A stretch of DNA of 64,000 nucleotides from Catalinimonas niigatensis. GTDB lineage: Bacteria > Bacteroidota > Bacteroidia > Cytophagales > Cyclobacteriaceae. Positions 35,442-45,214 of this stretch are shown piece after piece. The stretch lies in contig NZ_CP119422.1 of assembly GCF_030506285.1 (NCBI RefSeq), positions 5,443,501 through 5,507,500 of the forward strand. Direction: 5' to 3'. A model generated the notes under the pieces. That model ran no database searches. It was given only the letters and a program-made list of their open reading frames with translations, and was not told the DNA's origin. How positions within the stretch are numbered: the stretch's first letter is position 1; each line of letters opens with the position of its first letter. Position numbers and translations under genes: made by a program.

Positions 35442-36857
35442 CTACTGCCAGCCCCCTCCTAGTGCCCGATAGAGTTCAATGAGTGAGACAAAAATTTCCT
35501 TTCTGGTGGTAGTCATACTTAATTCAGCTTCCAACGCTCTGGCCTGGGCAGTAATGACTTCCAAATAGGTGGCATAACCAGCAGCAAAGAGATCATTGGA
35601 GGTACTGATCGCATTGGAGAGAACTACTGTTTCCTGTTCTCTTAACTCATATACTTTGGTGAGATTTTCAACTCTTCTGAGAGAAGATACAACTTCCTGA
35701 TAGCCTGTGAGCACTGTTTGCTGATAGCTATAAAAATTCTCTAAATTGCGCGCTACGGACTGGTTGTAATCAGACCTGATCCGGTTTTTATTGAGTATGG
35801 GAGCAGTTATTCCTCCAATCAGACCCAATGTCAGTGACTCAGGCATACTCAACAGTGAGGGCAGGTTGGTTGTATTGAATCCTGCATAAGGAACAATGAC
35901 AAAAGAAGGTAAAAATTCCGCTCTGGCAGCTTCTACATCTGCTTTTGCAGCTACTAGTTCCAGCTCTGCCTGTTGTATATCCGGCCTTCGCAAAAGCATA
36001 TCCGAAGGTACGCCTGCCCTTACTACTTCAGGCAAACGTTGTTCAAGAATAGATTCTCCTCTTTCAATAGGTTGAGGGTATCTTCCTAACAGAAGATTCA
36101 GTTCATTTTCAACTTCAATGATCCGTTGTCGTTTCTCAAAACCTAGGCTCTTTGTTCTTAGCAATTGTGCTTCAAATTGTTGTACAGCTAGCTCCGTAGC
36201 CCTTCCACCCACTTTTTGGATTTTGATCATTTCAAGCGCAATTTCCTGAAAATCAATATTTTTCTCTAGTGTTTCCAGTTCATTATCTAGCCCCAAAAGC
36301 TCATAGTACAGACGCGCTACTTCGGCTACCAAAGAGGTGGTTACTAGATGTTTTCCTTTCTCAGTAGCTAAGTAACGAGCGTAGGCTGCTTCTCTACGGT
36401 TTCTTAACTTACCCCATATATCAGCTTCCCACGAACTTTGTAGCCCAAAAAAGTAATTTTGTGTCTGGTTGGCTACATTCTCACCATTAATGGTGTTATC
36501 CAGTAAATTTTCTTTTACGTTTCCTGTCCTGGCCCTAAACCTGATGTCTAGTGAGGGGAGTAAAGCTCCTTTTCGTATCTGAAAATTTGCCCTGGCGACC
36601 TCGATTCTTTGCAGGGCTTTCAGCAGATCAAGGTTATTCTCAAGGGCAGTGTCAATAAGTCCTACCAAATGAGGGTCATTAAAGAAATCTTCCCAAATAA
36701 GATCGCCCATGCTGATGGTATCGGTGCTTTCTGCGAAACTGGAGGGAAGCTCAGCCGTTTGAGGCATTTGCGGCGACTCTACCAGCTTACAACTGCTGAT
36801 CAAGCCTAAGAAACAGATGAAGTAAAAAGAGTTATGGATGAGTTTTTTCAAAATCAT
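35442..36857 (-). CDS. TolC/NodT-type outer-membrane efflux lipoprotein
   Basis: 471 residues. Lipobox LISSC (Cys23) after a hydrophobic leader, then two repeated outer membrane efflux protein domains with long coiled helices and the typical NodT passages DLIWEDFFNDPHLVGLIDTAL and DMLLRRPDIQQAELELVAAK. Forms the trimeric outer-membrane channel of the tripartite pump. It starts 16 bases after the RND permease and is the last gene of the operon. Substrates of the pump cannot be deduced. Confidence 0.93.
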   Translation of the reverse strand: MILKKLIHNSFYFICFLGLISSCKLVESPQMPQTAELPSSFAESTDTISMGDLIWEDFFNDPHLVGLIDTALENNLDLLKALQRIEVARANFQIRKGALLPSLDIRFRARTGNVKENLLDNTINGENVANQTQNYFFGLQSSWEADIWGKLRNRREAAYARYLATEKGKHLVTTSLVAEVARLYYELLGLDNELETLEKNIDFQEIALEMIKIQKVGGRATELAVQQFEAQLLRTKSLGFEKRQRIIEVENELNLLLGRYPQPIERGESILEQRLPEVVRAGVPSDMLLRRPDIQQAELELVAAKADVEAARAEFLPSFVIVPYAGFNTTNLPSLLSMPESLTLGLIGGITAPILNKNRIRSDYNQSVARNLENFYSYQQTVLTGYQEVVSSLRRVENLTKVYELREQETVVLSNAISTSNDLFAAGYATYLEVITAQARALEAELSMTTTRKEIFVSLIELYRALGGGWQ

Positions 36858-36873
36858 ATCAACAGGCTGCTTA

Positions 36874-39800
36874 TTAGTTATTTGATATAGAAACTTTCAT
36901 TTCCTTTACATTTCTAGCTTGTTTGGCTGGGTCGGAATGTTCATCTTTCTTTGCTGTGAGTTTAGCAAAAAGGACGTATAAGCCTGGAATTAGTATCAAT
37001 CCAGCTAATGTACCAATGAACATACCACCTGCCGCTGCTGTCCCGATAGATCGGTTGCCAATAGCACCAGCACCAGTAGCAAGGCATAGAGGAATGAGTC
37101 CGGCAATAAAAGCGAAGGAGGTCATGAGCACTGGCCTCAGCCTGGTCACGGCACCCTCTACAGCAGCTTTCAGAATAGTAAGTCCTTCTTTTCTTCGCTG
37201 AACAGCAAATTCTACAATCAGAATAGCATTCTTTCCTAGCAGACCAATAAGCATGATCAGGGCTACCTGTGCGTAGATATTATTTTGTAGCCCCAATAGA
37301 TGCAAGGCAAAGAAGGAACCAAATACACCTGCCGGTAATGATAAGATTACAGGCAGTGGTAAAAGAAAGCTTTCATATTGGGCCGCCAGGAGTAAGTAAA
37401 CGAATGTCAGACAGATAGCGAAAATGATGATTCCCTGATTACCTGAGAGAACCTCTTCTCTGGTCATGCCATACCAGTCGTAGCTGTACCCGCGGGGAAG
37501 TTGCTCTTTGGCTACCCTCTCTATGGCTGAGATTGCATCTCCACTGCTGTAACCCGGAGCAGGACTACCTTTTACGGTAGCTGAAGTATACATATTGAAT
37601 CGGGTAAGCTGTTCAGGTCCATACACTCTTTCCATGGTTACGAAAGTAGAGTAAGGTACCATTTCCTCTTTGTCATTTTTTACATGCAGGCTTAAGACAT
37701 CTTCCGGCTTAGCACGATATTCAGGAGCTGCCTGGATCATTACGTCATACATCTGTCCAAACCTGACGAAATCAGAAGTATAAAGACCTCCCACCAGCGT
37801 TTGCAATGTGCCCATGGCCGTATTGATGGTTACCCCTTTTTTTGCAGCCATGTCCTGGTCCACATGAATCATGTACTGGGGAAAGCCAGGGTCAAAATCA
37901 GTATAGGCCTTTGCAATTTCCGGAGTTGCTTCCAGGGCTTTGATGAAATCATTAGTGACCTGAGCAGTTCTTTCCAGATTACCACTTCCGCTACGATCCA
38001 ATACTTTCATCTGAAACCCGCTGGAATTTCCAAAACCAGGTACTGTAGGAGGGAGGAAAAAGGAGATTTGGGCATCAGTAATGTATTTTGTCCTCTCATA
38101 GAGCTGAGCTATCACATCTTCTATAGGTCCTTCACGCTCATCCCAATTTTTCAGATTAATCATACCCATCCCATATGATGCGCCGGAAAGGCCATTGGTA
38201 ATACTGTATCCAGCAAGTGAAGTAAAAGATTCTATGACTTCCATTTCCTGGGTAGTTTGCTGTATGGCATCCAGTACACTTTTGGTACGCTCTACTGTAG
38301 CACCAGCCGGAGTAGTTACATCCACATAGATCAAACTTTGATCTTCAGTAGGGATGAATCCTGTCGGTAAAACACGATTCACTCCCCAGGTAGCTGCAAA
38401 AAACAGGATGAGCAGGAAAACGGTAACCATCCTGCGGCCAGCCAGAAAGGTGATACTGCCTTTGTAACGGTTGGCAAATGCATTATAGCCTGCATTAAAT
38501 TTATCAAAAAAGCGTTGGAGCAGATTCCTTTTTTTCTCCTCATGGTATGTGTTTCGCAGCATGATGGCACATAATGCAGGCGTAAGCGTCAGTGCGTTTA
38601 TTCCTGAGATTACAATGGCTATCGCCAGGGTAAGAGAAAACTGGCGGTAAAAGATACCTACTGGTCCTGACATAAAAGCTACAGGGATAAATACTGCTGA
38701 CATGACAAGTGTAATAGCAATGATAGCGCTGTTGATTTCATGCATCGCGGCAAAAGTAGCCTGCCTGGGAGAGAGGTTTTGTTCTTCCATTTTTGCATGT
38801 ACTGCTTCTACTACCACAATGGCATTGTCTACTACAATACCTATAGCAAGTACCAAAGCAAATAGTGTCAGGAGGTTGATAGAAAACCCTAGCAATTGCA
38901 TAAAGAAGAGCGTACCGATCAGAGCTACCGGAACAGCAAATGCAGGAATCAGGGTAGAGCGAAAATCCTGAAGAAAGATAAATACAACCAGGAAGACCAG
39001 AATGAATGCTTCAATCAGGGTTTTGACCACTTCATGAATAGAAGCATCCAAAAACTCAGATACATCATAACTGATTTTATAATCCATTTTAGGAGGAAAA
39101 GCGCTGGCTTTTAATTCTATCATTCTATCCTTTACTCTTTGAATAACATCCCTTGCATTAGAACCCGGCTGCTGGATGATCATGATAGAGGCTGCAGGTT
39201 TCCCATCTGTCATTGAAATTCTTCCGTAATTAAGATTTCCCAGTTCAACCTCTGCTACATCCTTGAGTCTGAGGATAGATCCATCATCTCCTGCTCGGAT
39301 CACTAGTTTTTCATATTGTACTGGCTCGAAAAACTTACCGGAATAACGCAGGACGTACTGCAACATCTGAGGGTGTTTATCATTACTGATGCCTACAATC
39401 CCCGGAGCTGCTTCTATATTTTGATTGCGGACAGCCGCTATGATCTCTTCAGTGGATACTTCATAAGCAGTCATTCTGTCTGGTTTTAACCAAACCCTCA
39501 TGGAGTAATCTTTGGTACTCATCATCTCCGCAAAACCTACTCCCGGCACTCTTCTTAGCTCCTGAAGTACATTCAGATCAGCGAAGTTGTAGATGAATTT
39601 TTCATCCAGAGAGGGATCTTCACTCATCACATTAACATACATCAGCAAGCCTTCTACCTCTTTTTCGGTAGATACACCAGCTTTCACCACCTCTTCGGGC
39701 AGGTTACTGACTACGGTTGAAACCCGGTTTTGGACTTCCACGGCAGCCATATTCGGATCACTACCTACTTCAAAGAATACTTTGATGATATTGGTGCCCC

Positions 39801-40053
39801 TGTTACTGGCCACTGTGGTCATGTAAGTCATCCCAGGTACTCCATTGATGGCTTTTTCCAGCTGTGTAGAGACTGTATTGGCAACCACTTCTGCATTGGC
39901 TCCTCTATATTTTGCTCTTACCGAAACGGAAGGCGGAGCAATGTCAGGAAAAAGGGAGATGGGTAATGTGAAAAATGCAAGCACTCCCAGTAAGGTGATG
40001 ATCAAAGAAATTACTAAAGAAAGTACAGGCCTTTTAATAAATATATCAAACAT
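36874..40053 (-). CDS. RND efflux permease (AcrB/HAE1 family)
   Basis: 1059 residues, inner-membrane proton-driven pump. N-terminal TM1 with FIKRPVLSLVISL, two large periplasmic loops (about 40-330 and 555-865), and twelve membrane segments in two halves. The TM4 proton-relay motif reads GIVVDNAIVVVE, with Asp-Asn where E. coli AcrB has Asp-Asp, a form common in this phylum. Middle gene of the operon: 48 bases after the adaptor, 16 bases before the outer-membrane component. HAE1 type suggests export of hydrophobic or amphiphilic compounds. Confidence 0.96.
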   Translation of the reverse strand: MFDIFIKRPVLSLVISLIITLLGVLAFFTLPISLFPDIAPPSVSVRAKYRGANAEVVANTVSTQLEKAINGVPGMTYMTTVASNRGTNIIKVFFEVGSDPNMAAVEVQNRVSTVVSNLPEEVVKAGVSTEKEVEGLLMYVNVMSEDPSLDEKFIYNFADLNVLQELRRVPGVGFAEMMSTKDYSMRVWLKPDRMTAYEVSTEEIIAAVRNQNIEAAPGIVGISNDKHPQMLQYVLRYSGKFFEPVQYEKLVIRAGDDGSILRLKDVAEVELGNLNYGRISMTDGKPAASIMIIQQPGSNARDVIQRVKDRMIELKASAFPPKMDYKISYDVSEFLDASIHEVVKTLIEAFILVFLVVFIFLQDFRSTLIPAFAVPVALIGTLFFMQLLGFSINLLTLFALVLAIGIVVDNAIVVVEAVHAKMEEQNLSPRQATFAAMHEINSAIIAITLVMSAVFIPVAFMSGPVGIFYRQFSLTLAIAIVISGINALTLTPALCAIMLRNTYHEEKKRNLLQRFFDKFNAGYNAFANRYKGSITFLAGRRMVTVFLLILFFAATWGVNRVLPTGFIPTEDQSLIYVDVTTPAGATVERTKSVLDAIQQTTQEMEVIESFTSLAGYSITNGLSGASYGMGMINLKNWDEREGPIEDVIAQLYERTKYITDAQISFFLPPTVPGFGNSSGFQMKVLDRSGSGNLERTAQVTNDFIKALEATPEIAKAYTDFDPGFPQYMIHVDQDMAAKKGVTINTAMGTLQTLVGGLYTSDFVRFGQMYDVMIQAAPEYRAKPEDVLSLHVKNDKEEMVPYSTFVTMERVYGPEQLTRFNMYTSATVKGSPAPGYSSGDAISAIERVAKEQLPRGYSYDWYGMTREEVLSGNQGIIIFAICLTFVYLLLAAQYESFLLPLPVILSLPAGVFGSFFALHLLGLQNNIYAQVALIMLIGLLGKNAILIVEFAVQRRKEGLTILKAAVEGAVTRLRPVLMTSFAFIAGLIPLCLATGAGAIGNRSIGTAAAGGMFIGTLAGLILIPGLYVLFAKLTAKKDEHSDPAKQARNVKEMKVSISNN

Positions 40054-40101
40054 TTTTTATGTAGGGGATAATTGTTAGGAATCATACATAGAAAAATAAC
40101 T

Positions 40102-41241
40102 TCATGGGTTGATGGCGATCAAACTGTCCATCACAATGGGTTGAGGTGTAATATACATACCATCACTTATATCCTGGATACCTTCATAAACGATGCGGTC
40201 ACCTGGCTGCAAACCAGATTCTACAATGTAGTAATGTGAGAAACGTATCTTAGGAACGAAGCTCCTCATGCTTATCTGGTTGTTGGAGTCTACTACAAAC
40301 ACAAAGTTTTTATCTTGAATCTCAAATACAGCTTTTTGGGGAATCATGAGCGCGTCATTGATAGTATTGGACAAGCTGATTTTACCAGTAGCTCCATGTT
40401 TCAGTATCTTATCAGGATTGGGAAAATGGGCACGAAAAGCAATGGAGCCTGTGCTTGCCTTAAATTCACCCTCCATGGTTTCTATGTTGCCCTTATGAGG
40501 GTACCTACTACCATCTGCCAACGTCAGGGTAACCACTTCGTTCTTTTCAGTAGGGTTAAGTAGTTGGTTTTTTACATACTCGAGATATTCTCCTTCAGAA
40601 ACATTAAAGTAAACATATACTGAACTGACATCGGAAGCGGTAGTGAGTAGGGTACCGTGGTCTATCAAGCTACCTGTTCTGAGAGGGATACGGTCTATGA
40701 TACCATCAAAAGGGGCTCTGATGCTGGTATAAGATAATCTCATGGCTGCATTGGTTTCAGCCGAAGTGGCTTCTTCTATCTTTGCATTTACTGCATCCAG
40801 TTTTGCGAGTGATACATCCAGCTCTGTTCTGGAAATGACATTTTTATCTACCAGTACTCTAAGCCTATCCACCTCTAATTCCGCTGCTTTAGCCTCAGCT
40901 ATTGCACTCTTCAGATTAGCTTTTGCTTTGGCCAATTCTGCTTTATACTCTTCATCATTAATTTTAAAGAGCAGTTGACCTTTCTTTACTTCTTGCCCTT
41001 CATCCACATAGACCTTTTCAAGAAAGCCTTGTACACGCGCCCTTAGTTCAACATTCTGTACTGCCTGCACATCAGCTACATAACTGTAGTGAAGTGTAGT
41101 ATCCTTCATCATAATTTCAGTAACAGGAAGACTTTGTATTTCTCGTTTGGTACTGTTGTTTGGGTTCGTATCAGTACAGCTTACTAAGAAAAAGGTTAGA
41201 AAAGGGAGTGCTATATAGCATAAGCTAATGTGAATTTTCAT
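40102..41241 (-). CDS. RND efflux periplasmic adaptor (membrane fusion protein)
   Basis: 379 residues. Lipobox LVSC (Cys22), biotinyl-lipoyl-like barrel halves (VQNVELRARVQGFLEKVYVD and the RLSYTSIRAPFDGIIDRIP partner) around an alpha-hairpin rich in A, K and E, then beta-barrel and membrane-proximal domains. Bridges the permease and the outer-membrane channel. First gene of the three-gene operon. No regulator gene stands beside it, but a TetR-type palindrome lies about 710 bases upstream at 41949. Confidence 0.94.
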   Translation of the reverse strand: MKIHISLCYIALPFLTFFLVSCTDTNPNNSTKREIQSLPVTEIMMKDTTLHYSYVADVQAVQNVELRARVQGFLEKVYVDEGQEVKKGQLLFKINDEEYKAELAKAKANLKSAIAEAKAAELEVDRLRVLVDKNVISRTELDVSLAKLDAVNAKIEEATSAETNAAMRLSYTSIRAPFDGIIDRIPLRTGSLIDHGTLLTTASDVSSVYVYFNVSEGEYLEYVKNQLLNPTEKNEVVTLTLADGSRYPHKGNIETMEGEFKASTGSIAFRAHFPNPDKILKHGATGKISLSNTINDALMIPQKAVFEIQDKNFVFVVDSNNQISMRSFVPKIRFSHYYIVESGLQPGDRIVYEGIQDISDGMYITPQPIVMDSLIAINP

Positions 41242-42181
41242 GAAATTTATTTTAATAGTTATATTAATAAGTTGTCAGCATTCTTTTAAGTTGAAAACCT
41301 TAAACAAATCGTTGTGAGCTTAATAAATAAAATATTACCGCCTAAGTTAAAAGGGATTGAGAAGGAATAGATAATGCTGATGTCTGATTCCGTATATATT
41401 TTGAGTCTTATAAGTGTCTCTTTTACTTTGCCCGGAATCATCTAGTGGACTAAGCGCATCTTTGATTTTTCTTGCATTAAGAAGATGCTTAGACCCCGAA
41501 AAATAATTTCTGTAAGCCTTACTAAATGTACTTACCTCATTCGGCAATATTTGATTATTGACCTCAAAAAATGAGTCGGTTACGTTCACGCATAAAGTTG
41601 ATGTACTATTCAAAACCGTAAACCTTTGAGTTTGCATTTTAATCGTGATGAATAACCTGCAAAGATTTAATGAAAATGCTATCCTTCAGAAAGATTAAAT
41701 CTCACATTATGAAAAAGACAGAACAAAAGAAACTATACTATAAAAGTATAATATCGTTTAAATTAATAAAAAATATTTAAATATATCAAAAAAATGATAA
41801 TTAGATCCTATTTATAAATGATCAAATAGTCTGGCTTGCTCATTTATAAAGTTTGTTTCTATGGTTTTACTATCTGGCAATGGAAGTTTTTTGGAGCAAC
41901 AGGGCTGCTGTCCTACATGAAGCAATTGAATACCTCATCTCATACTTGACTGACAGTCAGTATTTTATTATCCATTACATAGTATTAAGAGCTATTCTAC
42001 ACTAATTGTTTGATAAAAACACAGAATAATAGAAAAAAAAGTAAGACCGACCTTTCAAAAGTTCTCAAAAACTCTGACACAAGACTTTGATAAACTTCTT
42101 ATAGATACCCCTTTCTGAAAATTCCACTCCTTACTTTTGAAGAGAAAGTTTAAAAGCTCTATTTTGACCACAAAAATAGTT
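41242..42181. other. AT-rich stretch without a supported gene
   Basis: 940 bases between the divergent efflux operon and menB. A 96-codon frame on the minus strand (41347-41637) has no signal, domain or neighbour support and is not called. The only structured element I see is the palindrome at 41949-41961. The promoters of both flanking units must lie here. Confidence 0.5.
41949..41961. promoter_or_regulatory. TetR-type operator-like palindrome
   Basis: ACTGAC-A-GTCAGT, a perfect 13-bp palindrome with one central base, the form of many TetR/AcrR-family operators. It lies between the efflux operon and menB; no tetR gene is in the vicinity. Confidence 0.4.
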
Positions 42182-43024
42182 ATGAATCAAACAAACTGGA
42201 AAATTGTCAAGGAATACGAAGATATCACTTACCGCAAAGCCGAGGGGGTAGCCCGCATCGCTTTTAACCGACCCAATGTACGCAATGCTTTCCGTCCCAA
42301 AACGGTAGGTGAATTGTTTGAAGCCTTTCTGGATGCCCGTGAAGATACATCCATAGGTGTAGTGCTGCTCTCCGCCGAAGGCCCTTCTACCAAAGATGGC
42401 ATCTACTCTTTCTGTAGTGGAGGCGATCAGAATGCCCGCGGTCATCAGGGCTATGTAGATGATAATGGCATGCCTCGCCTTAATATCCTGGAAGTACAGC
42501 GACTGATCCGTTTTATGCCCAAAGTAGTCATCGCCGTAGTACCCGGCTGGGCGGTAGGAGGAGGGCATAGTCTGCACGTGGTCTGTGACCTTACGCTGGC
42601 CAGTAAAGAACATGCAATTTTCAAGCAGACCGATGCCGATGTCACTAGTTTTGACGGTGGATATGGCTCAGCCTATCTGGCCAAGATGGTGGGACAGAAG
42701 CGTGCCCGTGAGATCTTCTTTCTGGGCAGAAACTACTCCGCTCAGGAGGCTTACGATATGGGAATGGTCAACGCTGTAGTTCCTCACGAGGAACTGGAGG
42801 ATACCGCTTATCAGTGGGCGCAGGAAATCCTGGCCAAGTCGCCTACTTCCATCAAGATGCTCAAGTTTGCCTTCAACCTCACCGATGACGGTATGGTAGG
42901 GCAGCAGGTCTTTGCCGGAGAAGCTACCCGCCTGGCGTATATGACCGAAGAGGCTAAAGAGGGTAGAAATGCCTTCCTGGAAAAAAGAAAACCCAACTTC
43001 AAAGACATCAAATGGATACCTTAA
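42182..43024 (+). CDS. menB: 1,4-dihydroxy-2-naphthoyl-CoA synthase
   Basis: Crotonase-superfamily enzyme of menaquinone synthesis, closing the second ring from o-succinylbenzoyl-CoA. Marks: GVARIAFNRPNVRNAFRP, the oxyanion-hole segment FCSGGDQNARG, VPGWAVGGGHSLHVVCDLTLAS and the MenB-typical FKQTDADVTSFDGGYGSAYLA with the catalytic Asp. The start ATG at 42182 gives MNQTNWKIVKEYEDI and 280 residues, normal for the family; 15 further upstream codons are open but unlikely. No other men gene is adjacent, so the pathway genes are scattered. Confidence 0.95.
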   Translation: MNQTNWKIVKEYEDITYRKAEGVARIAFNRPNVRNAFRPKTVGELFEAFLDAREDTSIGVVLLSAEGPSTKDGIYSFCSGGDQNARGHQGYVDDNGMPRLNILEVQRLIRFMPKVVIAVVPGWAVGGGHSLHVVCDLTLASKEHAIFKQTDADVTSFDGGYGSAYLAKMVGQKRAREIFFLGRNYSAQEAYDMGMVNAVVPHEELEDTAYQWAQEILAKSPTSIKMLKFAFNLTDDGMVGQQVFAGEATRLAYMTEEAKEGRNAFLEKRKPNFKDIKWIP

Positions 43025-43071
43025 ACATGTCTTCCTGTAGCCTGTAATTTGGAACTTGAATGTTTCTTGGG

Positions 43072-43528
43072 ATGATGAAAAAAAAATCAATAAAAGTGCT
43101 CCGGTGGCCGACCATCAGCAAATATGGATTCAGGCGCCGGTGGAGGAAGGTGCTGACAGATATTGAAAACTGGCCTTCCTGACAGGAGAATGTAAAGTCT
43201 GCCAAGCTCCAGGGACCGATAGCCGCAGGGACAAAATTTGTCTGGAAAGCAGGTGGACTCACTTTTCATTCTCAACTGTACACGGTGGAACCTCAGGAAA
43301 TTTTTGGTTGGACAGGAAAGATCATGGGGACTTTTGCCATTCACAAATGGAGATTTGAAGCGGAGAAAGACCGCATGAGGGTGTATGTGGAGGAAAGAAA
43401 GTATGGAAGGCTTTTTTCCGTCAATGGTCAAAAAAAGTTTTCAAAGACGGCTGACTTCCGGTATGGAAAAAAATTTACTGGAACTGAAACATGAAAGCGA
43501 GAGAAGGGGAGGATCGGCACATGGATAA
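43072..43528 (+). pseudogene. Decayed SRPBCC (START/polyketide cyclase-like) gene
   Basis: Pieces of one SRPBCC protein are read in three frames: QIWIQAPVEE (about 43117-43148), then VLTDIENWPS followed by TGA at 43180-43182 where Trp (TGG) is expected, then QENVKSAKLQGPIAAGTKF to MRVYVEE (to about 43395), then, after a frame change consistent with a 4-base insertion near 43396, SMEGFFPSMVKKSFQRRL to the stop at 43526-43528. At least three lesions (indel near 43150, nonsense, frameshift) make a functional protein impossible. SRPBCC domains bind hydrophobic ligands. The remainder to 43699 holds only a 53-codon frame of no clear meaning. Confidence 0.8.
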
Positions 43529-43699
43529 GTGAATGATGAGTAGAAGGAAAGGATTAGGATTGAAACTCAGGGTTTTTGTGCAACTCCAAGTACTGAAAAA
43601 AGCATTTAACCAAGATGCCAAAAAACATTTTGAATCAGAGGTAATCCAATCACCCTCAGGATCTCGCATAACCTATAACTTAAGTAAAAACTAAAAAAA

Positions 43700-43726
43700 G
43701 TTTTTCCACTTCTAAGCTTATCTTTG
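43700..43726 (+). promoter_or_regulatory. Candidate Bacteroidota-type promoter of the porin gene
   Basis: TATCTTTG at 43719-43726 fits TAnnTTTG, with a T-rich -33 region at 43700-43706. It lies 48 bases before the porin start. Confidence 0.5.
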
Positions 43727-43773
43727 CGCGAAAATTAACAGGCCAAATTGAAGCCTGATTTACCAGTATCTTT

Positions 43774-44985
43774 ATGAAAATTATGCTACAAAGAAAGTCC
43801 TTTGTGCTATGGATATTTGCTTTTTTGTGCCTGTACCAACCGCTAACTGCGCAGACAGAAACCGATGAGGGCGCCCTGCTGGAAGTTGAAAATGGGGTTA
43901 GTTTTTCTCAAAACTCTCTGTTTTTGTTGAATCTCCGCTTTCGGATGCAAAACCGTTTTGGTTTTACAACAAAAGCCGGAAACACAATTGATGTAAATCA
44001 GTTTGAGGCAAGAGTAAGGAGGTTGCGCCTTCGTTTTGATGGATATGTACTCAACCCCAAGTTCAGTTATTATATCCAACTTTCATTTTCTAAAGCCGAC
44101 CAGGATCTGGAGCTGGGTACTGTTCCGCAAACCATCCGTGATGCCATGTTTTACTATCATATCAGTCAGAATTTTTATGTGGGGTTGGGTCAGTCAAAAT
44201 TGCCGGGAAACCGGCAAAGAGTGATTTCTTCAGGTAACTTACAGTTTACCGATCGTTCTCTTGCCAATGCAATTTATACTCTGGATCGCGATTTTGGTTT
44301 CTTCGCTTATTATACTTTGCCCTTCTCGGATGGTCCTGTATTTAACATAAAAGGAGCTATTACTACCGGTGACGGGCGGAATGCTTCGCCAGTGAACGAA
44401 GGATTGGCCTATACAGGGAGGGTAGAGGTTTTACCCTTTGGTGAATTTATCAATAGTGGAGACTATTCGGAAGGGGATCTGGAGTTTGAAACTACTCCTA
44501 AACTCTCTCTGGGTTTAAGTATGAGTGTAAACAAAAAGGCTTCCCGTACTGGAGGGCAGCTTGGCAGAGAATTGTATGGATTTAGAGATATTCATGCCCT
44601 GATTGCTGACATGATGTTTAAATATCAGGGTTGGATGCTGAGCAGTGAGTACCTGCAGCGTAATGTGAATAATCCTTTCACCCAAAATGCTGAAGGTGAC
44701 ATCCGTTATATCATCACGGGCTGGGGATGGAATACCCAACTCAGCCGTATGATCAGCCCTAAGGCGGAACTGGCTTTCCGTTATACGGCAGTAAATCCCA
44801 ATGATAAGATGGAGGGTTACGAACGACATATAGAGGAAAGTACCCTTGGAAGTACCTATTACCTGAACCGGCACCGCATCAAAATACAGGGCAACATCAC
44901 ATATCGGTGGTATGATACCAATACGGAATTATCCCATGAGAACAATCGCTGGGGGGCCATGTTTCAGATAGAATTTGGCATATAA
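43774..44985 (+). CDS. Phosphate-type porin (OprO/OprP family)
   Basis: 403 residues. Signal peptide ends PLTAQ, and the mature chain is a 16-strand-type barrel with alternating aromatic and polar residues. Family signs: RVRRLRLRFDGYVLNPKFSYYIQLSFS, VGLGQSKLPGNRQRVISSGNLQF and DRDFGFFAYYTLP. The last residues IQFEFGI-like (MFQIEFGI) end in an aromatic plus hydrophobic strand, as expected for outer-membrane barrels. The true substrate may be phosphate, polyphosphate or other anions. The gene stands alone; 44986-45214 contains only a 34-codon frame without support. Confidence 0.87.
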   Translation: MKIMLQRKSFVLWIFAFLCLYQPLTAQTETDEGALLEVENGVSFSQNSLFLLNLRFRMQNRFGFTTKAGNTIDVNQFEARVRRLRLRFDGYVLNPKFSYYIQLSFSKADQDLELGTVPQTIRDAMFYYHISQNFYVGLGQSKLPGNRQRVISSGNLQFTDRSLANAIYTLDRDFGFFAYYTLPFSDGPVFNIKGAITTGDGRNASPVNEGLAYTGRVEVLPFGEFINSGDYSEGDLEFETTPKLSLGLSMSVNKKASRTGGQLGRELYGFRDIHALIADMMFKYQGWMLSSEYLQRNVNNPFTQNAEGDIRYIITGWGWNTQLSRMISPKAELAFRYTAVNPNDKMEGYERHIEESTLGSTYYLNRHRIKIQGNITYRWYDTNTELSHENNRWGAMFQIEFGI

Positions 44986-45214
44986 AATTTGAAATAATTT
45001 TATTTATAAAAATCTCAGCCTGCATGATTAGCAGTACGATTGGAAACGGATAAGGCTGGATCACCAATCAGACTGGAAGCTTTTTGATCTTATAAAGATC
45101 GTATGGAGACAAAACATATGGCCGATCAGTACCTTGAGAAAGTAGATTCACTTGCTACCATATGGCAGCAGGAGGTAGATAAACTTTATATATTTCCGGC
45201 TCCATAGACTCTAT

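Noticed and set aside
41347-41637. 96-codon frame on the minus strand
   Set aside because: Alone in AT-rich DNA, no recognisable domain or start context; not supported as a gene.
42182-43024. Enoyl-CoA hydratase of fatty-acid oxidation
   Set aside because: The FKQTDADVTSFDGGYGS segment and length identify MenB rather than a beta-oxidation enzyme.
43533-43694. 53-codon frame after the SRPBCC pseudogene
   Set aside because: No known motif and adjacent to decayed DNA; may be a further remnant.
45103-45207. 34-codon frame between the porin and GNAT genes
   Set aside because: Too short and no supporting context.
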